This document shows, in pieces, positions 50,499 through 60,176 of a stretch of 64,000 nt of DNA. The notes under the pieces were generated by a model, which was given only the letters and a program-made list of their open reading frames with translations, was not told where the DNA came from and searched no databases. The translations under genes were made by a program, and so were the position numbers. The stretch's first letter is position 1. Each line of letters starts with the position of its first letter. This stretch comes from CAG-791 sp000431495 (GTDB lineage Bacteria > Bacillota > Clostridia > Lachnospirales > Lachnospiraceae), in the NCBI GenBank assembly GCA_052117605.1, contig JBQKIT010000012.1; one strand, given 5' to 3'.

Positions 50499-51863
50499 AT
50501 GAACTTAGAAGATCTCAGGAACAGCTGGAATGAAATCAAGGAGAATATTCGCGACATTTATCGCATTTCCGATGTTTCCTATAATACATGGATCCGTGAT
50601 CTCAAACTCGGAACGCTGGAACAGGACACCTTAAGTGTCTGTATTCCCAGCGACAATCCGCTCATGCTCTCCTATTATGAGAAGAAATACCAGGAGCCTC
50701 TTCAGGCATCCATCTCCGAACATCTGGATCATCCGGTCAATGTCATTTTCGTTTTGAACAATGATCAGAAAACGGAGGAGCAGAAGGAAGAAATTCAGAA
50801 GAAGAACAATATCAACCTCAAGGCAGAAGACGCAAACCTTAACGTAAAATACCGCTTTGATACCTTTGTTGTCGGCGCAAATAACCGTTTTGCACAGTCT
50901 GCCTGCGTCGCTGTCGCAGAAACTCCGGGCTCTGTCTACAATCCCCTGTTTCTCTACGGAGGTGCCGGACTTGGTAAAACGCATCTGATGCATTCCATCG
51001 GACACTATATTCTGGAACAAAATCCTGATATGCGTGTTCTGTACGTCACAAGTGAACAGTTTACCAATGAAGTGATTGAATCCATCCGAAGCGGTAATGC
51101 GCAGTCCATGACAAGACTTCGTGACAAATACCGCACCGTCGACGTTCTTCTCATCGATGACATCCAGTTTATTATAGGAAAGGAATCGACACAGGAGGAA
51201 TTTTTTCACACCTTTAATGAGCTTCATGCTGCCGGAAAGCAGATCGTTCTTTCTTCCGATCGTCCTCCCAAGGAGATGGAAACACTGGATGAACGCTTCC
51301 GTTCCCGCTTTGAAATGGGACTGATCGCAGATATTCAGGCACCGGACTATGAAACCAGAATGGCAATCCTTCGCAAGAATTCCGAGGAGCAGCACCTTAA
51401 TGTCGAGGATGAGATTCTGGAATACATTGCTACAAATATAAAATCCAACATCCGGGAGCTTGAAGGAGCCTTCAATAAAATCATTGCCTATTCCAAACTG
51501 AATAATGTAGAAATTAACCTCACAATGGTACAGGATGTCCTCAAAGACATCATTTATCCCAATGCCGAGCATACCATCACTCCCAAAATGATCGCGAATA
51601 TTGTCTGCGAGCATTACGGTGTGAAGCTTTCCATGGTGGCCTCCCGCAAGAAAAACGCCGAATGCGTCATTCCCAGGCAGATCATTATGTACATGTGCCG
51701 CGAGTACACCGACGCTACGCTGGATTCCATTGCCAAGCTTCTTAATAAAAAAGACCATTCTACGGTCATGCACGGTGTGGATAAAGTCAAAGAGGATATG
51801 GAGAATAATGAGGAATTAAAGAACAACATCAACAGCATCAAAAAGAAACTCAATCTCCAGTAA
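50499..51863 (+). CDS. dnaA: Chromosomal replication initiator DnaA
   Basis: This protein binds DnaA boxes and opens oriC. It has 454 residues from the start at 50499, which has GAGGGG upstream. The ATG at 50478 lacks a site and adds seven residues not seen in the family. Domain I is at about residues 1-80 (IKENIRDIYRISDVSYNTW). A Lys/Glu linker follows, then the AAA+ core with Walker A GGAGLGKTHL and Walker B VLLIDDIQFI. Domain IV carries the box-binding motif DHSTVMHGVDKV. Confidence 0.97.
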   Translation: MNLEDLRNSWNEIKENIRDIYRISDVSYNTWIRDLKLGTLEQDTLSVCIPSDNPLMLSYYEKKYQEPLQASISEHLDHPVNVIFVLNNDQKTEEQKEEIQKKNNINLKAEDANLNVKYRFDTFVVGANNRFAQSACVAVAETPGSVYNPLFLYGGAGLGKTHLMHSIGHYILEQNPDMRVLYVTSEQFTNEVIESIRSGNAQSMTRLRDKYRTVDVLLIDDIQFIIGKESTQEEFFHTFNELHAAGKQIVLSSDRPPKEMETLDERFRSRFEMGLIADIQAPDYETRMAILRKNSEEQHLNVEDEILEYIATNIKSNIRELEGAFNKIIAYSKLNNVEINLTMVQDVLKDIIYPNAEHTITPKMIANIVCEHYGVKLSMVASRKKNAECVIPRQIIMYMCREYTDATLDSIAKLLNKKDHSTVMHGVDKVKEDMENNEELKNNINSIKKKLNLQ

Positions 51864-52177
51864 ATAAAATTTACTCCGCCAATGGCGGTATTCCGTTGAC
51901 AGCTTTCATGCTTTTCCGCACGGATCCGGGTCTGTTGTCCACATTGGCGGCAGACCCGATTTGTTTGTAAAACAGGCGCTTTTTTGTTACAATCATGAAG
52001 GCTGTTCACATTTAAACGGCGTCTATTACGAACTACTACGATTCTTTTCATATAGAGAGCGCCAGAGGCGCAGATCAAAAGAGTCCCTGCCGCACCATGG
52101 AGCTTTCGCAGGATATCCACAAAAGACATTTGTTTTGATTCGCCATAATGCGCTGCAGCACAGAAAGGAATTCCATT
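51864..52177 (+). promoter_or_regulatory. dnaA-dnaN intergenic region: terminator, dnaN promoter, weak DnaA boxes
   Basis: A hairpin CGGGTCTG (51927-51934) / CAGACCCG (51951-51958), followed by ATTTGTTTG, is a probable dnaA terminator. Its loop includes TTGTCCACA (51935-51943), a one-mismatch DnaA box. A promoter follows: TTGTAA (51965-51970), 17 bases, TACAAT (51988-51993). Another weak box, ATATCCACA, is at 52113-52121. Together these could be the second part of a bipartite origin, as in Bacillus. No gene is seen here. Confidence 0.6.
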
Positions 52178-53281
52178 ATGAAACTACAGATCAATAAGAC
52201 CAATCTGATCGCAGCAGTCAATATTACAGCAAAGGCTGTCCCCAGTAAGACAACCATGTCCATTCTGCAATGTATTCTGATTGATGCATCCACCGAGAAA
52301 ATAAAACTCATCGCCAATGATACCGAGCTTGGAATTGAAACCGGAGTAGAAGGAACCATCCTTTCCCACGGAATCATTGCTGTCAATGCAGATATCTTTT
52401 CTAATATTGTAAGAAAACTCCCTGACGGTATCGTCAATATCTCTACCGAAGGAGAGAAGGTAACGATTCAGTGTGAAAAGGCGAAATTCAATATTCTTGG
52501 GAAAGACGGTTCTGATTTTACTTACCTTCCGGAAATCGCCCGTGATTACTGCATCGAAATTTCACAGTTTACTCTGAAGGATGTCATCGCAAGAACCATC
52601 TTTTCAATCTCTTCCAGTGAGAGCAACAAAATGATGACCGGAGAGCTTTTTGAAATCTCCGACAATATCCTTCGCGTGGTAGCATTGGACGGACATCGCA
52701 TCTCCATTCGAAATGTCGAACTTAAGAAATCATACGAAGGTCGTAAGGTCATCATTCCCGGAAATACACTTTCCGATATCAGTAAAATTCTTTCCGGAGA
52801 TATGGAGAAAACCGTCAGCATCTATTTCACATATCGTCATGCTCTGTTTGAATTTGATGACACGATTGTGGTTTCCCGCCTCATTGAGGGAGATTATTTC
52901 AAAATTGATCAGATGCTGTCCGGAGATTATCAGACACATCTTCGTATTAACAGACAGGAGTTCCTCTCCTGTCTCGACCGAGCAACCCTTCTTGTGAAGG
53001 AAGAAGATAAGAAACCCATCATTCTGATGATTTCCGATGCTGCAGTTGAGATTAAGATCAACACAACACTTGGCAGCATGGATGAAACCATTACCATCGA
53101 TAAGGATGGAGAAGATCTCAACATCGGCTTCAATCCGAAATTCCTGATTGATGCACTTCGTGCCATTGACGACGAGGAGATTGATATCTATCTTCTTTCC
53201 CAGCGTGCTCCTGCCTTCATTCGCGATGGAAAGAACTATTGCTACCTGGTTCTTCCGGTAAACTTTATCAACATTGACTGA
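52178..53281 (+). CDS. dnaN: DNA polymerase III beta subunit (sliding clamp)
   Basis: This 367-residue protein forms a ring that holds polymerase on DNA. It begins MKLQINKTNLIAAVNITAKA and ends in the typical AFIRDGKNYCYLVLPV. The start at 52178 has AAAGGA nine bases upstream, so the frame from 52148 is not used. It is the second origin gene, with its own promoter. Three clamp-fold repeats of the usual length are present. Confidence 0.96.
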   Translation: MKLQINKTNLIAAVNITAKAVPSKTTMSILQCILIDASTEKIKLIANDTELGIETGVEGTILSHGIIAVNADIFSNIVRKLPDGIVNISTEGEKVTIQCEKAKFNILGKDGSDFTYLPEIARDYCIEISQFTLKDVIARTIFSISSSESNKMMTGELFEISDNILRVVALDGHRISIRNVELKKSYEGRKVIIPGNTLSDISKILSGDMEKTVSIYFTYRHALFEFDDTIVVSRLIEGDYFKIDQMLSGDYQTHLRINRQEFLSCLDRATLLVKEEDKKPIILMISDAAVEIKINTTLGSMDETITIDKDGEDLNIGFNPKFLIDALRAIDDEEIDIYLLSQRAPAFIRDGKNYCYLVLPVNFINID

Positions 53282-53309
53282 CACAGTATTTCTGAAAAGG
53301 CGGAGAGTT

Positions 53310-53531
53310 ATGGACCAGATTGAAATCAAAGACGAGTTCATCAAGCTTGGTCAGGCACTGAAGCTTGCCGGTATCGCAGAATCCGGTGTAGATGCCAAGA
53401 TTATGATTGAAGAGGAAACGGTAAAGGTAAATGGCGAAACAGAAACCCGCCGCGGCAGGAAGCTCTATGACGGAGACGCTGTAGAAGCCAGAGGTATGTC
53501 CTTTACGGTATCTTCTCCTGTGAAAAAGTAA
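53310..53531 (+). CDS. S4-domain RNA-binding protein (YaaA type)
   Basis: This 73-residue protein has the S4 fold pattern FIKLGQALKLAGIAESGVDA, VKVNGETETRRGRKLYDGD. It is found between dnaN and recF in many Firmicutes. The start at 53310 has GGCGGAGAG upstream, and 53274 is not supported. Its stop overlaps the recF ATG by one base (TAATG), so the two are coupled. Confidence 0.93.
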   Translation: MDQIEIKDEFIKLGQALKLAGIAESGVDAKIMIEEETVKVNGETETRRGRKLYDGDAVEARGMSFTVSSPVKK

Positions 53532-54625
53532 TGTTTATTAAGTCATTAAGACTTGCGGATTATCGTAACTATGAAACTCTTTCTCTGGATTTTTCAGAAG
53601 GAACCAACATTTTTTACGGTGACAATGCGCAGGGAAAAACAAATATACTGGAAGCTCTTTACCTGATTGCTACGACAAAATCTCATCGGGGAGTCTTTGA
53701 TAAAGATCTGATACGCTTCGGATGTCAGGAAGGACATGTCCGATGTGTTGTGATTAAGAATGGCATTGATTATCAGGTAGATTTGCATCTTAGAAAGTCC
53801 AGGGCAAAAGGAATTGCGATTAACGGACAGAGAATACGTAAGGCATCGGAGCTGATCGGTCTTCTCCATATTGTTTTTTTCTCACCGGAGGATCTTTCCA
53901 TCGTAAAGGATGGTCCCTCCCAGAGAAGACGTTTTATGGACATGGAGTTGTGTCAGCTGGATGAATCCTATCTGTACGATCTGAATCATTACAACAAGGT
54001 GCTGGAGCAGCGCAACAAGCTGCTTCGTCAGATTGCAGACAACCCTTCTCTTTCCATGACACTGGATGTATGGAATGATCAGCTTCTGGATTACGGGAAG
54101 AAGATTATCCGGAGACGCCGTGTTTTTCTGGAGGATCTGAATGAAATCATCCGGGAAATGCACGAGAATCTTTCCGGCGGCAGGGAACATCTCTCCCTAT
54201 GCTATGAACCGAATGTGTCAGAGGATCATTTTGAAGAAGAGCTTTTCCGGTTTCGTGAGAGGGAGAAATACATCGGTTCTACGGCAGTGGGACCTCATAA
54301 AGATGATTTTTCCTTTGTCTGTGATGAGATTGATTTACGGAAATTCGGGTCACAGGGACAGCAAAGAACCTGTGCACTTTCCCTGAAGCTTTCGGAGCTT
54401 CAGCTGGTAAAGAAGATGATCGGCGAAGAGCCGGTTCTGATGCTGGATGATGTATTATCAGAGCTGGATACAAACCGACAGAACTATCTTCTGAATTCGC
54501 TTGGAGGAATACAGACCTTTATTACATGTACGGGACTGGATGAATTTGTGAATCATCGTTTTTCGATTGATCGCCTTTACCGGATTCGTGAAGGTCAGGT
54601 TGTGGAAACGAACGGAATATCGTGA
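53531..54625 (+). CDS. recF: DNA replication and repair protein RecF
   Basis: This 364-residue SMC-like ATPase helps load RecA at gaps. The Walker A is GDNAQGKTNILEALYL, the signature KFGSQGQQRTCALSLKLSEL and the Walker B VLMLDDVLSELD. It is coupled to the S4-domain gene and followed after 41 bases by gyrB. The length is normal. Confidence 0.96.
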   Translation: MFIKSLRLADYRNYETLSLDFSEGTNIFYGDNAQGKTNILEALYLIATTKSHRGVFDKDLIRFGCQEGHVRCVVIKNGIDYQVDLHLRKSRAKGIAINGQRIRKASELIGLLHIVFFSPEDLSIVKDGPSQRRRFMDMELCQLDESYLYDLNHYNKVLEQRNKLLRQIADNPSLSMTLDVWNDQLLDYGKKIIRRRRVFLEDLNEIIREMHENLSGGREHLSLCYEPNVSEDHFEEELFRFREREKYIGSTAVGPHKDDFSFVCDEIDLRKFGSQGQQRTCALSLKLSELQLVKKMIGEEPVLMLDDVLSELDTNRQNYLLNSLGGIQTFITCTGLDEFVNHRFSIDRLYRIREGQVVETNGIS

Positions 54626-54666
54626 TAACAAGGAGCCGTTTTTGAACTGCGGCAGAAAGTGGAATA

Positions 54667-56742
54667 ATGGCAGCAGAAGAAATCAAGAATCTTTTAGAGG
54701 CCGCGCAGGAAGATCAGAAGGCGCAGCAGGCAGAGGGATTTGCACGGGAATATGCCGAGAATGAGAAGGAATATAAGGACGACAATGTCAAGGATACGAA
54801 GGATGTAGGATCCTATACGGCTGATGACATTCAGGTTCTGGAAGGACTTCAGGCAGTTCGCAAGCGTCCCGGCATGTACATTGGAACCACATCCTCCAGA
54901 GGACTTCATCATCTGGTCTACGAGATTGTAGATAATTCCGTCGATGAGGCCCTTGCCGGATACTGCACGCATATCGAGGTTTTCATCAATCCGGGAAACA
55001 GCATTACGGTATCGGATAACGGACGCGGAATTCCGGTCGGAATCAATCACAAAACCGGTATGACGGCGGTGGAGGTGGTCTATACCATTCTTCACGCAGG
55101 CGGTAAATTCGGCGGCGGGGGATACAAGGTTTCCGGTGGTCTTCATGGCGTCGGAGCATCGGTTGTCAACGCTCTTTCCAGCTGGCTGGAGGTTACCGTC
55201 AGACAGGATGGTAAAATACATGTCATTCGTTTTGAAAACGGCGGTCATGTGAAGGAAAAGCTTCATGTGGTTGGAACCTGCGCGGCAGAGGATACGGGAA
55301 CCAGTGTTACCTTCCAGCCGGATCCGTCGGTATTCCAGGAAACGACGGTATATGATTATGACATCATTAAGGCAAGACTCCGTGAGATGGCCTTTCTGAC
55401 CAAGGGGCTCAAGATCACGCTTACCGACCTTCGGGAAGAAGGAAAGCAGGAAAACGGAGAACCGAGAAAGGATGTCTTCCACTATGAGGGAGGAATCCGG
55501 GAGTATGTTGCGTATCTGAACCGAAGCAAAACACCGCTGTACTCCGAAATTCTTTATTTCGACGGGACGAAGAACAACGTCTATGTCGAGGTATCCATGC
55601 AGCATAACGATGCTTATAATGTTTCGGAATACAGCTTCGTCAACAACATCAATACTCCGGAAGGCGGTATGCATCTGACCGGCTTCCACAATGCGATGAC
55701 GAAGACCTTCAACGACTATGCAAGAAAGAACGGAATTCTGAAAGACAGTGAGCAGAATCTGTCCGGTGACGATATTCGTGAAGGACTTACCGCAATCGTT
55801 TCCGTTAAGGTTGAGGATCCCCAGTTTGAGGGACAGACGAAGCAGAAGCTTGGAAACATCGAAGCCAGAGGCGCGGTGGATTCCGTTGTCAGTGAAAAGC
55901 TGACCTACTATCTGGAGCAGCATCCCGATGTTGCAAAGACAATCTGTGAGAAGGCACTTCTTGCGCAGCGTGCCAGAGAGGCTGCCCGAAAGGCAAGAGA
56001 TCTGACCAGAAGAAAAACTGCCCTGGAGACGATGTCACTTCCCGGAAAGCTTGCCGATTGCTCGGATAAGGATCCGAAGAACTGTGAAATATTCCTCGTA
56101 GAGGGTGATTCCGCAGGCGGCTCCGCCAAGAGCGCGAGAAATCGTTTTACGCAGGCAATTCTTCCCCTCCGAGGCAAAATTCTGAATGTCGAGAAGGCAA
56201 GAGAAGATCGGATTTACGGCAATGAAGAAATCAAGGCAATGATCACAGCCTTTGGAACCGGAATTCACGAAGAATTTGACATTGCCAAGCTTCGTTATGA
56301 CAAGATCATCATTATGACGGATGCCGATGTCGACGGAGCACATATCGATACGCTGATGCTGACTTTCCTGTACCGCTTCATGCCGGAGCTGATCCGTCAG
56401 GGGCATGTCTATCTCGCAATGCCGCCGCTTTTTAAGCTTGAGCGCAATAAGAAGGTATGGTATGCCTACAGCGATGAGGAGCTTGCCGGTATTCTGAATG
56501 AAGTCGGCAGGGACAATAATAACCGCATTCAGCGTTACAAGGGACTTGGAGAGATGGATCCGGAGCAGCTCTGGGAGACGACCATGGATCCGGAGCGCAG
56601 AATTCTTCGCCGTGTCAATATCGATGAAGAAAGTGAGTCCGAAGTGGATCTTACGTTTACCACTCTCATGGGGGATCAGGTCGAACCCAGACGGGAGTTC
56701 ATCGAGCAGAATGCAAAGTTTGTCCAGAATCTGGACGTATAA
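54667..56742 (+). CDS. gyrB: DNA gyrase subunit B with N-terminal extension
   Basis: This 691-residue protein is the ATPase subunit of gyrase. The ATPase domain has YEIVDNSVDEALAGYC, VSDNGRGIPV and GGLHGVGASVVNALS. The TOPRIM region has VEGDSAGGSAKSARN and ADVDGAHIDTL, and the end is AKFVQNLDV. The first 47 residues before the conserved YTADDIQVLEGL are acidic and helical (EEIKNLLEAAQEDQKAQQAE) and go beyond the short N-terminus of most family members. No later in-frame start could remove this extension without losing conserved residues. Confidence 0.96.
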   Translation: MAAEEIKNLLEAAQEDQKAQQAEGFAREYAENEKEYKDDNVKDTKDVGSYTADDIQVLEGLQAVRKRPGMYIGTTSSRGLHHLVYEIVDNSVDEALAGYCTHIEVFINPGNSITVSDNGRGIPVGINHKTGMTAVEVVYTILHAGGKFGGGGYKVSGGLHGVGASVVNALSSWLEVTVRQDGKIHVIRFENGGHVKEKLHVVGTCAAEDTGTSVTFQPDPSVFQETTVYDYDIIKARLREMAFLTKGLKITLTDLREEGKQENGEPRKDVFHYEGGIREYVAYLNRSKTPLYSEILYFDGTKNNVYVEVSMQHNDAYNVSEYSFVNNINTPEGGMHLTGFHNAMTKTFNDYARKNGILKDSEQNLSGDDIREGLTAIVSVKVEDPQFEGQTKQKLGNIEARGAVDSVVSEKLTYYLEQHPDVAKTICEKALLAQRAREAARKARDLTRRKTALETMSLPGKLADCSDKDPKNCEIFLVEGDSAGGSAKSARNRFTQAILPLRGKILNVEKAREDRIYGNEEIKAMITAFGTGIHEEFDIAKLRYDKIIIMTDADVDGAHIDTLMLTFLYRFMPELIRQGHVYLAMPPLFKLERNKKVWYAYSDEELAGILNEVGRDNNNRIQRYKGLGEMDPEQLWETTMDPERRILRRVNIDEESESEVDLTFTTLMGDQVEPRREFIEQNAKFVQNLDV

Positions 56743-56766
56743 AGAGGCAACAATAAAGGAGTCTTC

Positions 56767-59274
56767 ATGGAAGACAACGTTTTTGACAGCAGAATACATG
56801 ATGTTGATCTGAATAAGACCATGCGTAATTCGTATATTGATTACGCTATGAGTGTCATTGTTCAGAGAGCACTGCCGGATGTCCGGGATGGAATGAAGCC
56901 GGTTCAGAGAAGAATTCTCTGGGCAATGAGCGAGCTGGGCAATACTCCGGACAAGCCGCATCGTAAGTGTGCCCGTATCGTCGGCGACACAATGGGTAAG
57001 TACCATCCGCATGGAGACAGCTCTATTTACGGAGCTCTCGTTTACATGGCTCAGCCATGGTCCATGCGTTACTGCCTGGTTGACGGACACGGAAACTTTG
57101 GCTCTGTGGACGGCGACGGTGCTGCAGCAATGCGATATACCGAGGCGAGACTGACGAAGATTTCTACGGAAATGATGGCCGATATCAATAAGGACACCAT
57201 TGATTTTGTAGACAACTTCGATGGAACAGAGAAGGAGCCCGCTGTTCTTCCTGCGCGTTTTCCGAATCTTCTGGTAAACGGAACGACAGGAATTGCGGTA
57301 GGTATGGCAACCAACATTCCTCCGCACAATCTGCGCGAGGTGGTTGCGGCCTGCACAAAAATGATTGATAACCGGATTCAGGAGAACCGGGATACCGACA
57401 TTGAAGAACTGCTTGATATCATCAAGGCTCCTGACTTCCCGACAGGCGGCATCATTATGGGTCTGCAGGGGGCACGTGAAGCGTACATGACCGGAAAGGG
57501 CAAGATCATTACCCGTGCGGTCACGGACATCGAGCCCATGCAGAACGGTAAGAACCGCATTGTTGTGACGGAGCTTCCGTATCTTGTCAATAAGGCAAAT
57601 CTGATTAAGAACATTGCGGATCTTGTCAAGAATAAGAAGATTGAAGGCATTACGGATCTTCGGGATGAGTCTGACCGCGACGGAATGCGGATTGTCATTG
57701 AGCTTCGGCATGATGTCAATGCGAATATCATTCTGAATCAGCTGTTCAAGCATACGCAGATGCAGGATACCTTCGGTGTCATTATGCTGTCTTTGGTAAA
57801 CGGGGAACCGAAGATCCTTGGTCTTAAGGATATGCTGACCTACTACCTGAAGCATCAGGAGGAAGTGGTCACAAGAAGAACGCAGTATGATCTGAATAAG
57901 GCACAGGAGCGTGATCACATCGTTCAGGGTCTTCTGATTGCCATTGATCATATTGATGAGGTGGTACGTATCATCCGCTCCTCTTCTTCTGTACAGGAAG
58001 CGAAAAACCGTCTGACAGAGCGCTTCGGTCTGGATGATGTGCAGGCACAGGCAATTGTAGATATGCGTCTTCGCGCACTGACCGGTCTGGAGCGCGACAG
58101 ACTTGAGGCGGAGCATGCTGAACTTTTGAAGACGATTGCACGGCTGCAGGCAATTCTTTCCGACCGCAATCTTCTGCTTGGTGTAATTCGTGATGAAATG
58201 AATGTCATTGCAGATAAATACGGTGATGAGAGACGTTCACAGATCAATGTTCACGCAGATCTTTCCGAGATTGAGATGGAGGATCTGATTCAGAACGAGA
58301 ACTGTGTCATTACAAGAACAAGCCTTGGCTACATCAAGAGAACCTCCGCAGACGAGTTCCGTGCACAGAATCGTGGCGGAAGGGGAGTCAAGGGAGCACA
58401 TACGATTGATGACGATTATGTAGAGGATCTTCTGATGACCGCCATCAAGGACACCCTCCTTATTTTCACAACCAAGGGACGCGTCTATAAGCTGAAGACC
58501 TACAAGATTCCGGAAGCCTTCAGAACCTCGCGAGGAACTGCAATTGTCAATCTTCTCCAGCTGGATGCGGACGAGAAGGTATCTGCACTGATCCCGGTTC
58601 AGAGCATCAGTGATGATAAGAGTCTCTTCATGGTGACGCGGAACGGAATCGTGAAGAAGACAAGATGCAGAGAGTTTGCAAACATCCGGTCCAACGGCAT
58701 CAATGCCATTGCCATTCAGGATGGGGATGCTTTGATTGAAGTCAAGGAAACCTGTGCAGACGATGACATCATCATTGTTACGAAAAAGGGAATGTCTGTG
58801 CGTTTCCATGAGACGCAGGTCCGTGCAACAGGCCGCAGCTCCATGGGTGTCATGGGAATCCGTCTGGATGAAAATGACTGTGTGGCCGGAATGCAGCTGA
58901 GCTCACAGGGGGATTCCATCCTTGTTGTATCTGAAAAGGGCATGGGCAAGCGCAGCTCCCTGGAAGATTTCCGTGTGCAGAATCGCGGCGGTAAGGGCAT
59001 CAAGTGCTATAAGATCACAGAAAAAACAGGCGATGTTGTGGGTGTCAAGGCCGTCAATGATGACCATGAAATTATGATGATCACCTCAGCCGGAATCATT
59101 ATCCAGATCCGGATGAATGAGGTGCCGGTACATGGCCGCATTACCTCCGGTGTGAAGCTGATCAATCTGGAAGATGGTGTGAAGGTCGTAAAGATTGCGA
59201 AGGTTCGTGAGGATGTCGATGACGACACCATGCAGACGGAAGATCGGACGGAGAACGAAAAGGAAGACAATTGA
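56767..59274 (+). CDS. gyrA: DNA gyrase subunit A
   Basis: This 835-residue protein is the DNA-cutting subunit. The catalytic Tyr is in GAAAMRYTEARL. The quinolone region reads HPHGDSSIYGALVYMAQPW, with Ser at the position of E. coli Ser83 and Gly at that of Asp87. The C-terminal beta-pinwheel has QNRGGRGVKGAH and VQNRGGKGIKCYKITE as the GyrA box. The last bases overlap the start of the DNA glycosylase gene as TTGA, so the genes are coupled. Confidence 0.97.
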   Translation: MEDNVFDSRIHDVDLNKTMRNSYIDYAMSVIVQRALPDVRDGMKPVQRRILWAMSELGNTPDKPHRKCARIVGDTMGKYHPHGDSSIYGALVYMAQPWSMRYCLVDGHGNFGSVDGDGAAAMRYTEARLTKISTEMMADINKDTIDFVDNFDGTEKEPAVLPARFPNLLVNGTTGIAVGMATNIPPHNLREVVAACTKMIDNRIQENRDTDIEELLDIIKAPDFPTGGIIMGLQGAREAYMTGKGKIITRAVTDIEPMQNGKNRIVVTELPYLVNKANLIKNIADLVKNKKIEGITDLRDESDRDGMRIVIELRHDVNANIILNQLFKHTQMQDTFGVIMLSLVNGEPKILGLKDMLTYYLKHQEEVVTRRTQYDLNKAQERDHIVQGLLIAIDHIDEVVRIIRSSSSVQEAKNRLTERFGLDDVQAQAIVDMRLRALTGLERDRLEAEHAELLKTIARLQAILSDRNLLLGVIRDEMNVIADKYGDERRSQINVHADLSEIEMEDLIQNENCVITRTSLGYIKRTSADEFRAQNRGGRGVKGAHTIDDDYVEDLLMTAIKDTLLIFTTKGRVYKLKTYKIPEAFRTSRGTAIVNLLQLDADEKVSALIPVQSISDDKSLFMVTRNGIVKKTRCREFANIRSNGINAIAIQDGDALIEVKETCADDDIIIVTKKGMSVRFHETQVRATGRSSMGVMGIRLDENDCVAGMQLSSQGDSILVVSEKGMGKRSSLEDFRVQNRGGKGIKCYKITEKTGDVVGVKAVNDDHEIMMITSAGIIIQIRMNEVPVHGRITSGVKLINLEDGVKVVKIAKVREDVDDDTMQTEDRTENEKEDN

Positions 59275-59870
59275 AGAAAGAAACGCAGGCACAGCAGCTT
59301 GATCATGGCTTTGGACCCTTATATTCCGATCACTCAAGAATTCTGATTCTGGGAAGCTTCCCTTCCGTAAAATCGCGGGAAGCAAGCTTCTATTACGGAC
59401 ATCCGCAGAATCGGTTCTGGAGAATCATGCGTGCACTTTATGATCCGGATGTAGGAAAAAAGATACAAAATGGGGAAAAGATAGACCCTCCTGCATCCAT
59501 GGATGAAAAAAAAGCACTCATTCTGGATCATGATCTTGCTCTGTGGGACACCATAGAGCGCTGCACCATTGTCGGATCTTCGGACAGCTCCATTCGTGAT
59601 GTCACGGTGACAGATATTCCATGGCTTCTGGAGCAATGTCCGATTGAGAGAATCTATTGCAATGGAACAGCCTCCTATGATCTGTTCAGGAAGTATTCTC
59701 TTCCTGTTCTGGAAAAATGGTGTAAGAAACAGAAAAGGGAAGCTCCGATTGTATCGAAGCTTCCCTCTTCTTCTCCTGCAAATGCAGCCTGGTCTCTTTC
59801 AAGGCTGCTGGATGAATGGAAGAAAATCAATCTGCCTGCGGAAGGTTCAGTTCCTGATTCAGATACTTGA
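59271..59870 (+). CDS. Hypoxanthine/uracil-type DNA glycosylase (MUG-like)
   Basis: This 199-residue enzyme probably removes deaminated bases from DNA. The glycosylase pattern is ILILGSFPSVKSREASFYYG and HPQNRFWRIMRALYDPD, and a later SSSPANAAWSLSRLLDEWK. The start is TTG at 59271, overlapping the gyrA stop, with AAGGAAG upstream. It is coupled to gyrA, an unusual neighbour for this enzyme. Its 3' end overlaps the end of the convergent DUF1858 gene by 44 bases. Confidence 0.85.
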   Translation: MKKETQAQQLDHGFGPLYSDHSRILILGSFPSVKSREASFYYGHPQNRFWRIMRALYDPDVGKKIQNGEKIDPPASMDEKKALILDHDLALWDTIERCTIVGSSDSSIRDVTVTDIPWLLEQCPIERIYCNGTASYDLFRKYSLPVLEKWCKKQKREAPIVSKLPSSSPANAAWSLSRLLDEWKKINLPAEGSVPDSDT

Positions 59871-60072
59871 CGACCTCCTCACCATCCAGACCATGTACCA
59901 TACAGGCATCGCCCAGATTCTCCATCAGAGCCGCCGGGCAGCTGATGCAGCCCATGCCGACACGCATCAGAACTTCCGCTGCGTCCGGATGTGCCAGAAT
60001 CACATCTCTTACAATCATATCGGAACGGATGGGCTCTTTGCTCTGCTGTTCCTGTTCATTCATTTCTGCCAT
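59827..60072 (-). CDS. DUF1858-domain protein
   Basis: This 81-residue protein has the DUF1858 pattern RDVILAHPDAAEVLMRVGMG, then CISCPAALMENLGDACMVHG, with a Cys-x-x-Cys. The family is often linked to hybrid cluster and sulfur/redox proteins, but no function is settled. The start at 60072 has GGAGGT upstream. It is convergent with the glycosylase gene. Confidence 0.85.
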   Translation of the reverse strand: MAEMNEQEQQSKEPIRSDMIVRDVILAHPDAAEVLMRVGMGCISCPAALMENLGDACMVHGLDGEEVVKYLNQELNLPQAD

Positions 60073-60176
60073 AGGTTTGACCTCCGAAATTCTATAAAGC
60101 AGCATAGATTGCTGTCTGTCATTGATTACTTCTGCTCAGTGTAACATAAAATAAAAATGCGGGAAACGTATCCCTG

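Noticed and set aside
57000..57030. GyrA Gly at the E. coli Asp87 position as a resistance mutation
   Set aside because: From memory, Gly at this place is the normal residue in many Lachnospiraceae gyrases, so it cannot be called a mutation without comparison to relatives.
56035..58116. Very long minus-strand ORF opposite gyrB/gyrA, and similar long antisense frames at 2443-3825, 6794-8380 and 11888-14032
   Set aside because: They lie opposite clear genes, are rich in His, Arg and Cys as expected from antisense codon patterns, and have no start signals.
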